DNA of 64,000 bases from assembly GCF_026013605.1 (NCBI RefSeq), contig NZ_JAPDPJ010000010.1, positions 50,356 through 114,355 on the forward strand. The letters are read 5' to 3'. Positions within the stretch are counted from its first letter, which is position 1. Each line of letters opens with the position of its first letter. Positions 17,764 through 26,400 of the stretch are shown piece after piece. The translations under genes and the position numbers were made by a program. The notes beneath the pieces were generated by a model. That model was not told the DNA's origin. It was given only the letters and a program-made list of their open reading frames with translations, and searched no databases. This stretch comes from Plebeiibacterium sediminum (GTDB lineage Bacteria > Bacteroidota > Bacteroidia > Bacteroidales > Marinilabiliaceae).

Positions 17764-18351
17764 CTAATATTCTACGCCATCTATTTCAACTTTGATGTGT
17801 CCCCAATTTTCACCAGATTTAATTCTGTATAGTTGCATTTCGCTAATGCCAAACTGTTTAGCAATGATTTTAAGTCGCGATTTGCGTTTGGGGTCAAATA
17901 TTTTCTTTTTTAATCTAATAACTTCCGTTGAAGTGAGTTTGTGCCCTTCATCCTTTCTTCGTCCTTTTTGCTTTTTGCGGGCCTCAATTACGATTGGATT
18001 ATCTTTTTGGTGTTCAAAAACTTCATCTTTAGTACACCACTTAAGGTTCTCAACGTAATTGTTATTTTTGTTATGATCTAAATGAATAACAAAGGTTGCA
18101 TCAGATCTGTCGTTTTCAATAAAGTATTGAGCAACTAGTTTATGAACGTAAAAAGTTTTCGATTTTCCGTGTGGCCGTACCGGCAATGTTGAATAACCAC
18201 GAAGTTTACCTCCTTTTATCAAGGTTCCTTCTTTGGGAACAGTTAAATAACTGATTACTCTGCCGTAATTTGAAATTGCATATTTCTTCTGCAGTGCGCC
18301 TTCTTCAAACCTTATTTCTTTCCACTCTTCATTCCAGAATGATTTAATCAT
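17764..18351 (-). CDS. NUMOD4/HNH endonuclease-like protein with C-terminal helix-turn-helix, inside the arg-pro cluster
   Basis: 195 residues from the ATG at 18351, which leaves a 49-base gap after argD; a longer start would overlap argD and gives an unrelated N-terminus. Residues 5-45 resemble NUMOD4 (WKEIRFEEGALQKKYAISNY then GRVIS). Residues 68-108 resemble an HNH nuclease: VHKLVAQYF, VIHLDHNKNNNYVENLKWCT, with H70, H90, D92, N98 and N102. Residues 155-185 look like a helix-turn-helix (RLKIIAKQFGISEMQLYRIK). Such proteins are usually homing-type nucleases in phages, so its place between argD and proC is odd. It could be a domesticated DNA-binding protein. Confidence 0.75.
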   Translation of the reverse strand: MIKSFWNEEWKEIRFEEGALQKKYAISNYGRVISYLTVPKEGTLIKGGKLRGYSTLPVRPHGKSKTFYVHKLVAQYFIENDRSDATFVIHLDHNKNNNYVENLKWCTKDEVFEHQKDNPIVIEARKKQKGRRKDEGHKLTSTEVIRLKKKIFDPKRKSRLKIIAKQFGISEMQLYRIKSGENWGHIKVEIDGVEY

Positions 18352-18400
18352 AATTTGCCTGTTTTGTTGTATAAATATAATACGTATCAGGCACTTTGTT

Positions 18401-19522
18401 TTATAGTGATTCAGATAATTTTTGAATGAAAAAATCTGATTGCTCAACATTTAAGCTTAACGGAGGTAGAATCCTTATGGTATTTGCGCCTGATACCCCT
18501 GTGAAAATCTTATCTTCGAATAGAAGTTTCTTTCTCAAGTCGGCTATTGGTGTATCAAATTCTATACCAATCATAAGGCCTAATCCTCTAATTTCACAAT
18601 TTTTAATGTTTTGGTTTAATTTTTTAATAATGTTATTACCAACAACTCTTGAATTTTCAACCAGGCTTTCTTTTTCCATGACTTCCAATACTGCCAGAGC
18701 AGCTGCGCAGGCAAGATAATTTCCTCCGAAAGTAGTACCTAACATGCCAAACCATGGTTTAAATTCATTGGATATAAGTACACCTCCTATTGGAAAACCA
18801 TTACCCATTCCTTTGGCTGTTGTAACAATGTCAGGTTTTACATTGCTATACTGGAATGCAAAGAATTTTCCTGAACGTCCATAGCCGGATTGAATTTCGT
18901 CAAGAATTAATATGGCTTTGTATTTTTTACACAATTCTCCAAGTCCTTCCAGAAAAGAAGCATCAGGAACAATGATACCGCCAATTCCCTGAATACCTTC
19001 AATGATCACAGCGCAAACATCATCTTTTTTTAGTTCAGTTTCTACTGCATCAAGATTGTTTAATTCAAGAATTGAGGACTCGTGCTTGCTGTTAATTGGT
19101 GCTACAATTTTAGGATTGTCAGTTATGGCAACAGCAGCAGAAGTTCTGCCGTGAAAGCCTTTTTTGAATGAGATAACTCTTGTTTTTCCTGTTGTAAAGG
19201 AAGCGAGTTTTAATGCATTTTCATTGGCTTCAGCACCTGAGTTGCAAAGAAATAGATCGTAATCTTCCAAACCTGACATTTCGCCAAGCTTTTGAGCAAG
19301 CTCTTTTTGCATCTGATTTTGAACAGAATTGGAGTAAAAGCCAATGTTGTTTAACTGATCAGAAATGCGTTTGATGTAATGAGGATGAGAGTGTCCGATT
19401 GAAATTACAGCATGGCCGCCGTACAGATCAAGGTATTTATTACCCTCTTTATCCCATATGTAGCATCCTTCTGCTTTAACGGGCTCAATATCAAAAAGTG
19501 GATATACGTCAAATAGTTTCAT
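18401..19522 (-). CDS. argD: N-acylornithine aminotransferase
   Basis: 373 residues of class III PLP aminotransferases. LFLCNSGAEANENALKLA, GFHGRTSAAVAITDNPK, ILDEIQSGYGRSGKFFAFQY and the PLP lysine in TTAKGMGNGFPIGGVLIS are all present. It transaminates N-acylglutamate semialdehyde to N-acylornithine; acetyl versus succinyl is not resolved by these motifs. A long hairpin (19550-19588) precedes it in the 169-base spacer after argC. Confidence 0.93.
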   Translation of the reverse strand: MKLFDVYPLFDIEPVKAEGCYIWDKEGNKYLDLYGGHAVISIGHSHPHYIKRISDQLNNIGFYSNSVQNQMQKELAQKLGEMSGLEDYDLFLCNSGAEANENALKLASFTTGKTRVISFKKGFHGRTSAAVAITDNPKIVAPINSKHESSILELNNLDAVETELKKDDVCAVIIEGIQGIGGIIVPDASFLEGLGELCKKYKAILILDEIQSGYGRSGKFFAFQYSNVKPDIVTTAKGMGNGFPIGGVLISNEFKPWFGMLGTTFGGNYLACAAALAVLEVMEKESLVENSRVVGNNIIKKLNQNIKNCEIRGLGLMIGIEFDTPIADLRKKLLFEDKIFTGVSGANTIRILPPLSLNVEQSDFFIQKLSESL

Positions 19523-19549
19523 TTCTATATTCAGTTAATGTTAAAAATA

Positions 19550-19588
19550 AACACTCCTGTAAAGTCTTGGCTTCTCTACAGGAGTGTT
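19550..19588. other. Strong hairpin between argC and argD
   Basis: A perfect 12-bp stem, AACACTCCTGTA (19550-19561) with TACAGGAGTGTT (19577-19588), has a 15-base loop. On the reverse strand it is followed by TTATTTTTAACATT, a broken T tract, 28 bases before argD. It may be a partial terminator or attenuator within the operon, or a processing site. Confidence 0.55.
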
Positions 19589-19691
19589 AACTGGTCTTCC
19601 TTTGTAAGTTAACACCTAATTTAAACCATCAATAAAATTCTCCTTAAGGTGGTTGGCTTATAAGCTAACTATTGGTTATGTTTTTGCTTAC

Positions 19692-20657
19692 TTAAAAAGC
19701 TACCGGTTTAAGGCGAAGACCAGTTGTTTCTTCAAGGCCAAACATTAAGTTCATATTTTGAACAGCTTGACCTGAAGCACCTTTTACCAAGTTGTCGATC
19801 ATACTGATTACAAACAACTTTCCATCATACTTCTCAACAAATACGATTCCTTTATTGGTATTAACCACCTGCTTTAAGTTTGGATTCTCATCCGAAACAA
19901 TAACAAAAGGGTGGTCTTTATAATAATCTTTATAGAGCTGAACAGCATCCTCTACCGTCATGTCAGATTCAGTGTATGCTGTAGCCATAATACCACGGGC
20001 AAAATTTCCTCTTACCGGAATAAAATTAACCTCGTTGGTAAAATCATTTTGTAGCTGGCAGAGTGACTGTTTAATTTCTCCCAAATGTTGATGTGAGAAT
20101 GCTTTGTAAACAGATAAATTGTTGTTTCTCCAGCTAAAATGTGATGTTGCAGTTGGTTTTTGTCCTGCCCCGGTAGAACCAGTAATTGCATTTACGTGAA
20201 CCTCGTTTAGTTTTCCTGAAGCTGCTATCGGAAGTAATGCTAACTGTATGGCTGTAGCAAAACATCCGGGGTTTGCAATTTTTGAGGCTGACTTAATATC
20301 TTCTCTGTTTAATTCAGGAAGCCCATATACAAAGTCGTTTCCATCTGCTTTTAATCTGTAATCATGACTAAGGTCGATAATTTTGATGTGATCAGGGATT
20401 ACATTTTCACTTAAAAATTCTTTTGATTTTCCATGTCCCATGCATAGGAAAATAACATCCACAACATCAGTATCTAAATTTTCTGCAAACACAAGATCTG
20501 ACTCTCCAATTAAATCTGCGTGAACAGCACTGATTGGATTTCCTGCATTACTAGTACTTTGAATACATGTAATTTCAACTTCCGGATGAAAAATCAAAAT
20601 TCTTAATAGCTCCCCGGCTGTATATCCAGCTCCACCTACAATACCAACTTTAATCAT
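19692..20657 (-). CDS. argC: N-acyl-gamma-glutamyl-phosphate reductase
   Basis: 321 residues. N-terminal GIVGGAGYTAGELLRIL nucleotide-binding loop; the catalytic cysteine is in ASKIANPGCFATAIQLAL; later SHQHLGEIKQ and FIPVRGNFARGIMATAYT contain the conserved His and Arg. It reduces the acyl-phosphate to N-acylglutamate semialdehyde. It follows argG after 66 bases that contain a hairpin. Confidence 0.95.
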   Translation of the reverse strand: MIKVGIVGGAGYTAGELLRILIFHPEVEITCIQSTSNAGNPISAVHADLIGESDLVFAENLDTDVVDVIFLCMGHGKSKEFLSENVIPDHIKIIDLSHDYRLKADGNDFVYGLPELNREDIKSASKIANPGCFATAIQLALLPIAASGKLNEVHVNAITGSTGAGQKPTATSHFSWRNNNLSVYKAFSHQHLGEIKQSLCQLQNDFTNEVNFIPVRGNFARGIMATAYTESDMTVEDAVQLYKDYYKDHPFVIVSDENPNLKQVVNTNKGIVFVEKYDGKLFVISMIDNLVKGASGQAVQNMNLMFGLEETTGLRLKPVAF

Positions 20658-20673
20658 TTTATTATATTATTTT

Positions 20674-20706
20674 CAGGCGATAATATTTTAAGTTTACTAT
20701 CGCCTG
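20674..20706. other. Hairpin between argG and argC
   Basis: CAGGCGATA (20674-20682) pairs perfectly with TATCGCCTG (20698-20706) over a 15-base loop. Downstream on the reverse strand is AAAATAATATAATAAA and then the argC start, so this is not a terminator for the cluster; an intercistronic stability or processing hairpin is more likely. Confidence 0.5.
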
Positions 20707-20723
20707 TGAATTTTTGGTTTATT

Positions 20724-21926
20724 TTATTTAATATCTAACTGACCTTCGTTAACCTTATTAAATATTTTTAATTGGTTACCTAAGATGTTAGTGAATCCTT
20801 TCACATCATCACCGCTCCAGCCTTTATTAACTTCACCATAATCACCGAATCCTGAATTCATTAAGTCGTTATCCGATTCAATTCCAACTAATTCAAAACG
20901 GTATGGGAATAGTTTTAAAATTACTTTACCAGTTACGTTAGTCTGTGTGTTATCAAGGAATTTCTCAATGTCTCTCATCACAGGCTCTACGTATTGAGCT
21001 TCGTGCAATAACATTCCGTACCAGTTGCTTAATTGTTCTTTCCAATACATTTGCCACTTGGTAAGCGTATGCTTTTCAAGTAGGTGGTGCGCTTTAATAA
21101 TTAGCATTGGAGCTGCAGCTTCAAAACCAACTCTACCTTTAATACCAATTATTGTATCTCCAATATGAGTATCTCTTCCAATAGCATATGAAGAACCAAT
21201 TGCTTCAATTTTTCTGATGGCATCAATAGGAGTGGCAAATGTTTCTCCATTTACAGATGCAATTTCACCTTTGTTAAATTCAATTGTTAACTCTGATGGT
21301 TCTGTTTCTGTAAGTTGACTAGGATAAGCTTCTTCAGGTAAATTTTTGTTTGAAGTAAGTGTTTCTTTTCCACCTACACTTGTTCCCCAAAGACCTTTGT
21401 TAATGGAATATTCCATTTTCTTCCAGTCTTTCTCAACGCCATGTTTCTTTAAGTACTCAATTTCAGCTTCTCTGGAAAGCGTTAAATCACGAATTGGAGT
21501 GATAATCTCAATTTCCGGAGCTATGATTTGAAAGGTTAAATCGAATCTTACCTGGTCATTTCCTGCACCTGTACTTCCGTGAGCAATATATTTAGCTCCT
21601 ATTTTTCTTGCATAATCTACGATAGCGTAGGCCTGAAAAATTCTTTCAGAACTTACAGATAGAGGATAAGTGTTGTTTTTTAGGATGTTACCAAAAATCA
21701 TGTATCGGATACAGTTGCGATAGTAAACGTCAGTTACATCAAGCGTTGCATGCTTCGTTACACCAAGGTTGTATGCACCTTCTTCAATGGTTTTTAATTC
21801 CTGATCAGAAAAACCACCAGTGTTAGCAATTGCAGAGTAAATATCTAATCCTTTTTCATGTTTAAGGTACTTCACACAAAATGAAGTATCTAACCCGCCA
21901 CTAAAGGCTAAAACAACTTTTTCCAT
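20724..21926 (-). CDS. argG: Argininosuccinate synthase
   Basis: 400 residues. AFSGGLDTSFCVKYL is the N-type ATP pyrophosphatase loop; YIAHGSTGAGNDQVRFDL and TPIRDLTLSREAEIEYL are family signatures. It joins citrulline and aspartate. It starts 38 bases after the GNAT gene and is separated from argH, which has its own promoter 9 kb downstream. Confidence 0.96.
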   Translation of the reverse strand: MEKVVLAFSGGLDTSFCVKYLKHEKGLDIYSAIANTGGFSDQELKTIEEGAYNLGVTKHATLDVTDVYYRNCIRYMIFGNILKNNTYPLSVSSERIFQAYAIVDYARKIGAKYIAHGSTGAGNDQVRFDLTFQIIAPEIEIITPIRDLTLSREAEIEYLKKHGVEKDWKKMEYSINKGLWGTSVGGKETLTSNKNLPEEAYPSQLTETEPSELTIEFNKGEIASVNGETFATPIDAIRKIEAIGSSYAIGRDTHIGDTIIGIKGRVGFEAAAPMLIIKAHHLLEKHTLTKWQMYWKEQLSNWYGMLLHEAQYVEPVMRDIEKFLDNTQTNVTGKVILKLFPYRFELVGIESDNDLMNSGFGDYGEVNKGWSGDDVKGFTNILGNQLKIFNKVNEGQLDIK

Positions 21927-21964
21927 TTTCTTTTATTTATTGTTAGAGCTGAGCTCTATCATTT

Positions 21965-22645
21965 TTACGAGATTAATTTTGCTTGCAGACGTTTGAAATA
22001 GGAGTGCTTGTTTTCTCCTTTATTCTTGTTAGGTCTTAAAAATACAAATTGCTTAAATTTAAGCCATCTGCTATATACTTTTAAGCTCTTTTCGTCCTGT
22101 TTCTTATTATCCTTTGTGGGATCATAAAGCATACCTGTACATAAACAATGTCGTCGGTTTGTTCTAACCAGAATATCATAGTTTACACAGCTCTGACAGC
22201 CTTTCCAAAACATTTCGTCGTCCGTCAGTTCTGAAAATGTTACGGGCTTATAACCAAGCTCCGAGTTGATCTTCATAACTGCCAGTCCGGTTGTTAAACC
22301 AAAAAGCTTCGCATCAGGAAATCGTTTTCTTGATAATTCAAAGGCTTTTGATTTAATCGCTTTAGCCAGACCTTGTCCCCTAAAGGCATCGGCAACGATC
22401 AATCCTGAATTAGCCACAAAACGATTGTGCCCCCAGGATTCTATGTAACAAAAGCCGGCAAATGTTTTGCCGTGCAAAGCAATAATAGCTTTTCTTTCGT
22501 TTATTTTTTGAATAATATAGCCAGGACTACGTTTTGCAATCCCTGTACCTCTCACTTTTGCAGCGTCTGCAATAGTAGTAAGTATGATATCCACATACTC
22601 GAGGTGCTCCTCATTTGCTACATCGATGTAAAAATCTTTAATCAT
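21965..22645 (-). CDS. GNAT acyltransferase, candidate N-acylglutamate synthase
   Basis: 226 residues. A GNAT fold with acyl-CoA loop RGQGLAKAIK (89-98) and preceding strand SGLIVADAF. After the GNAT core is a cysteine pattern C150-x2-C153 and C167-x-C169 (GCQSCVNYDIL, HCLCTGMLY), which may bind metal. The tail to 226 is basic. No argA or argJ is visible in the cluster, and this gene sits between argR and argG, so it is the best candidate for the first pathway step, acylation of glutamate. A GNAT in the same place in Bacteroides has, as I recall, been assigned this role; acetyl versus succinyl donor is unknown here. Confidence 0.75.
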   Translation of the reverse strand: MIKDFYIDVANEEHLEYVDIILTTIADAAKVRGTGIAKRSPGYIIQKINERKAIIALHGKTFAGFCYIESWGHNRFVANSGLIVADAFRGQGLAKAIKSKAFELSRKRFPDAKLFGLTTGLAVMKINSELGYKPVTFSELTDDEMFWKGCQSCVNYDILVRTNRRHCLCTGMLYDPTKDNKKQDEKSLKVYSRWLKFKQFVFLRPNKNKGENKHSYFKRLQAKLIS

Positions 22646-22670
22646 TTTTAATTAACGCCTCAAAAATCAA

Positions 22671-23147
22671 CTACAATAATTTATCCTTTAAACCGGGGAT
22701 AAATAGTGATAAAACTTCAATGATATGTCCTTTTGATATCCCTTCTCTGTTAATTAATAAAATAGTGTCATCTCCGGCTATGGTACCTAAAATCTCGTAG
22801 GGATCATGACTGTCGATTACAGAAGCAATACTATTAGCAAAGCCGGGTCTTGTTTTAATTACTGCCAGATTTCCTGTAAAGTCTATGGAATCGATTCCTG
22901 AAACAGGAAAGTCATCATGAACTTCTTCATTGATCTTAGCTAACCCTTGGGGTAATTCATATACATACCCAAGATCAGTGTGTGGAACTTTAGCTACCTT
23001 TAAATATTTAAGGTCACGGGATAGTGTAGCCTGGGTAGTCATAAATCCTTCTTTTTCAAGCAAGATAAGTAACTCTTCCTGGCTGCTTACATTCTGTGAG
23101 CTAATGATGCTTTTTATGGTAGCTAGTCGCTGCGCTTTGATCTTCAT
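22671..23147 (-). CDS. argR: Arginine repressor ArgR
   Basis: 158 residues from the ATG at 23147; a TTG five codons upstream is less likely because the predicted transcription start is only about 17 bases before the ATG. Residues 1-70 form the winged helix (SSQEELLILLEKEGF, TTQATLSRDLKYLKV). Residues 85-155 are the hexamer/arginine-binding domain with the diagnostic GTIAGDDT. It senses arginine and represses biosynthesis. It is the first gene of the long minus-strand arg-pro cluster, and two ARG-box-like palindromes cover its promoter, implying autoregulation. Confidence 0.95.
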   Translation of the reverse strand: MKIKAQRLATIKSIISSQNVSSQEELLILLEKEGFMTTQATLSRDLKYLKVAKVPHTDLGYVYELPQGLAKINEEVHDDFPVSGIDSIDFTGNLAVIKTRPGFANSIASVIDSHDPYEILGTIAGDDTILLINREGISKGHIIEVLSLFIPGLKDKLL

Positions 23148-23184
23148 TGTATAAATATTCAATTACAATGCAAAAATATTCACT
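23146..23184. promoter_or_regulatory. Tandem ARG-box-like operators at the argR promoter
   Basis: Two 18-bp palindrome-like sites with cores TGTATAAATATTCA (23148-23161, 9 of 10 defined positions of TGAATwwwwATTCA) and TGCAAAAATATTCA (23169-23182, 8 of 10) are separated by 3 bp, giving the 21-bp centre spacing known for ArgR hexamer operators. One covers the argR -7 box, the other the transcription start and leader. This arrangement should let ArgR shut off its own operon and possibly influence divergent carB. Confidence 0.72.
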
Positions 23185-23201
23185 TTTTTAAAATAATCAA
23201 A
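23171..23201 (-). promoter_or_regulatory. Promoter of argR and the arg-pro cluster
   Basis: On the reverse strand TTTG (plus 23198-23201), a 19-base spacer and TATTTTTG (plus 23171-23178) match the Bacteroidota consensus completely. The expected start is near 23164, about 17 bases upstream of the argR ATG. Confidence 0.78.
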
Positions 23202-23221
23202 AGAAATTTGTAAAATATTTG

Positions 23222-23229
23222 TATTTTTG
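23222..23229 (+). promoter_or_regulatory. carB -7 promoter box
   Basis: TATTTTTG matches TAnnTTTG, followed by CAGCCG. A TTTG lies 11 bases upstream, too close for the usual spacing. If used, transcription starts near 23236 and leaves a leader of about 190 bases before carB. Confidence 0.55.
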
Positions 23230-23350
23230 CAGCCGAAATGAATCCTGAGAAAGGACAAAACATACTTATATCCAAAGATTAGAGTTGTTGAGTCTTAGAA
23301 AGGATGGCGATTGTTAAAGAGTAAACGCATAGATAAAGTAAGACATATAG

Positions 23351-23383
23351 AATCAGATTGAAGATTTTTTCTGATTTTTTTTT
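23351..23383 (+). terminator. Terminator-like hairpin in the carB leader
   Basis: AATCAGA (23351-23357) pairs with TCTGATT (23370-23376) and is followed by an eight-base T run, 45 bases before the carB start. The stem is only 7 bp with two G-C pairs, so it is weak; it would suit an attenuator rather than a full stop, since carB has no other visible promoter downstream. Confidence 0.45.
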
Positions 23384-23427
23384 GTATAAGAATACATTAC
23401 ATCAATTTCATAATAAGCCAGTATAAC

Positions 23428-26400
23428 ATGAATAAAGACATTAAAAAAGTAGTAATACTTGGATCAGGTGCGCTAAAGATCGGAGAAGCAGGTGAGTTTG
23501 ACTATTCAGGGTCACAGGCTCTTAAAGCTTTAAAGGAAGAAGGCATTGAGACTGTTTTAGTAAATCCTAATATTGCTACTGTACAGACATCAGATAAAAT
23601 TGCTGATAAAATTTATTTTTTGCCTGTAACACCTTATTTTGTCGAGGAGGTAATTAAAAAAGAAAAGCCTGATGGTATTCTGCTGGCTTTCGGTGGTCAG
23701 ACTGCATTAAACTGTGGTACTAAACTTTTTGAAACCGGAGTGCTTGATAAATATAACCTTCAAGTATTAGGTACACCTGTTCAGGCAATTATTAATACTG
23801 AAGACAGGGAAATTTTTGCTAATAAGCTTAAAGAAATTGATGTTAAAACACCAATCAGTCTTGCTGTAACTTCAGTTGAAGAGGCTGTGAAAGCATCAAA
23901 GAAAATTGGATTCCCTATTATTGTAAGAGCTGCTTACACATTAGGTGGAATGGGAAGTGGATTCTGTTATAATGAAGAAGAGTTAATTGCTCGTGCAGAA
24001 AACGCGTTCTCTTATTCAAACCAGATTTTGGTTGAAGAATCATTAAAAGGATGGAAAGAAGTAGAGTATGAGGTGGTTCGTGATAAGTATAATAACTGTA
24101 TTACAGTTTGTAATATGGAAAACTTTGACCCACTGGGAATTCATACAGGAGAAAGTATTGTAGTAGCACCTTCTCAAACACTTTCAAACTCTGAATATCA
24201 TAAATTACGTGAGCTAGCCATTAAAATTATTCGTCATATTGGTGTTGTTGGTGAGTGTAATGTTCAATATGCGTTAGATCCTAAATCAGAGGATTATCGT
24301 GTAATTGAGGTAAATGCCCGTTTATCTCGTTCCAGTGCCCTTGCTTCTAAAGCAACTGGTTATCCGTTGGCTTTTGTGGCAGCTAAATTAGGTTTAGGTT
24401 ATGGATTGCATGAGTTGAAAAACTCGGTAACTAAAGTAACTTCTACTTTCTTTGAACCAGCATTGGATTATGTAGTATGTAAAATTCCTCGTTGGGATTT
24501 AAATAAATTTAATGGTGTTAGCAAGCAGATTGGTTCAAGTATGAAATCTGTTGGTGAAATCATGTCTATCGGTCGTACTTTTGAAGAGGCTATTCAAAAA
24601 GGTCTTCGTATGATTGGTCAGGGAATGCATGGTTTTGTAGCAAACCAACCATTAAAAGGAATTGATGTTAAAACAGAATTAGCTGAACCTACTGATCAAC
24701 GTATTTATGCCATTGCCGAAGCTTTTGAAAATGGAATGACAGTAGAGGAAATTCATGAGTTAAGTAAAATTGACCATTGGTTCCTTGAAAAGCTAAAGAA
24801 TATTAGTGATATAGAAACAGAACTTAAGAAGTTTTCTAATCTGGAAGAACTTCCTAGTGATTTGTTAAGACAAGCTAAACGTTCTGGTTTCTCTGACTTC
24901 CAGGTGGCTCGTTGTGTATTTAAGAGCACAAGTGAAGTGATTAGTGATGACTTGTTAAAAGTAAGAGCTGAGCGTAAAAAACGTAACATATTGCCTGTTG
25001 TTAAGCAAATTGATACCATGGCCGGAGAGTTTCCTGCTCAAATCAATTACTTATACTTAACATACAGTGGAACCGAGCATGATATTGATTATGTAGATGA
25101 TGGTAAATCTGTAATTGTATTGGGTAGTGGTGCTTATCGTATTGGTAGCTCAGTGGAGTTTGACTGGTGTAGTGTTAATGCGCTGAATACGATCAGAGAT
25201 CAAAAATATCGTTCTATCATGATCAACTACAACCCTGAAACGGTGAGTACAGATTATGATGTTTGTGATCGTTTATATTTTGATGAACTTACTTTTGAGC
25301 GTGTACTTGATGTTATTGATCTTGAAACACCAAAAGGAGTGATCGTTTCTGTAGGTGGACAGATTCCTAATAACCTGGCTATGAAATTAAATGGTCAGAA
25401 TGTACCAATTTTAGGAACTTCGCCTGAAAATATTGACAATGCAGAAAACCGTCAGAAATTCTCTGCAATGTTAGACCGCTTAAATATTGACCAGCCAAGA
25501 TGGAGTGAGTTAACTTCAATAGAAGATATCTTTACTTTCGTTGATGAGGTTGGTTTCCCAGTTTTAGTTCGTCCAAGTTATGTGCTTTCGGGTGCAGCCA
25601 TGAATGTGGTAAGTAACAAGGATGAGTTAGAGCACTTCTTAACATTAGCTGCTAACGTTTCAAAAGAATATCCGGTTGTAGTTTCTGAATTTATTGAGGA
25701 AGCTAAAGAGATTGAAGTGGATGCCGTTGCTAAAAATGGTGAGTTGGTAGCTTATGCAATTTCAGAGCACGTAGAGTTTGCAGGTGTTCACTCAGGTGAT
25801 GCAACTATTGTATTCCCTCCTCAAAAATTGTATATCGAAACAATGCGTCGTGTTAAAAAGATTGCCAGAGAAATAGCTAAAGCGCTTAATATCTCAGGAC
25901 CTTTTAATATGCAGTTGTTGGGTAAAAATAACGAGCTTAAAGTTATAGAGTGTAACTTAAGAGCATCTCGTAGTTTCCCATTTGTTTCTAAAATTCTTAA
26001 GGTTAATTTAATTGACCTTGCAACACAAGTAATGTTAGGAATGGATGTTGAAAAGCCAAATAAAAACTTATTTGATTTGGATTGTGTTGGAATCAAAGCA
26101 CCTCAGTTCTCTTTTGCTCGTTTAGCAAAAGCTGACCCCGTGTTAGGTGTTGATATGTCATCAACAGGTGAGGTTGGATGTATCGGTGATAACTTTGACG
26201 AAGCTATCCTGAATTCAATGCTTTCTGTAGGTTATTCAATTCCACAAAAGAATATTTTGATTTCTTCAGGTCCATTACGTTCAAAAATGGAATTGTTGAA
26301 AGCTGCTAAGCTGTTAAAAGATAATGGTTATAACATTTTTGCAACAGGTGGAACTCATAAATTCTTTGCTGAAAACGGAGTTGAAACTACTCATATTTAT

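Noticed and set aside
18352..18450. Longer start for the HNH-like gene
   Set aside because: It would overlap the argD 3' end by 50 bases and adds 33 residues unrelated to NUMOD4 proteins; the ATG at 18351 begins right before the domain.
23230..23427. Known riboswitch or T-box in the carB leader
   Set aside because: I could not find conserved cores of T-box, SAM, purine or other common riboswitches; only the hairpin with a T run is supported.
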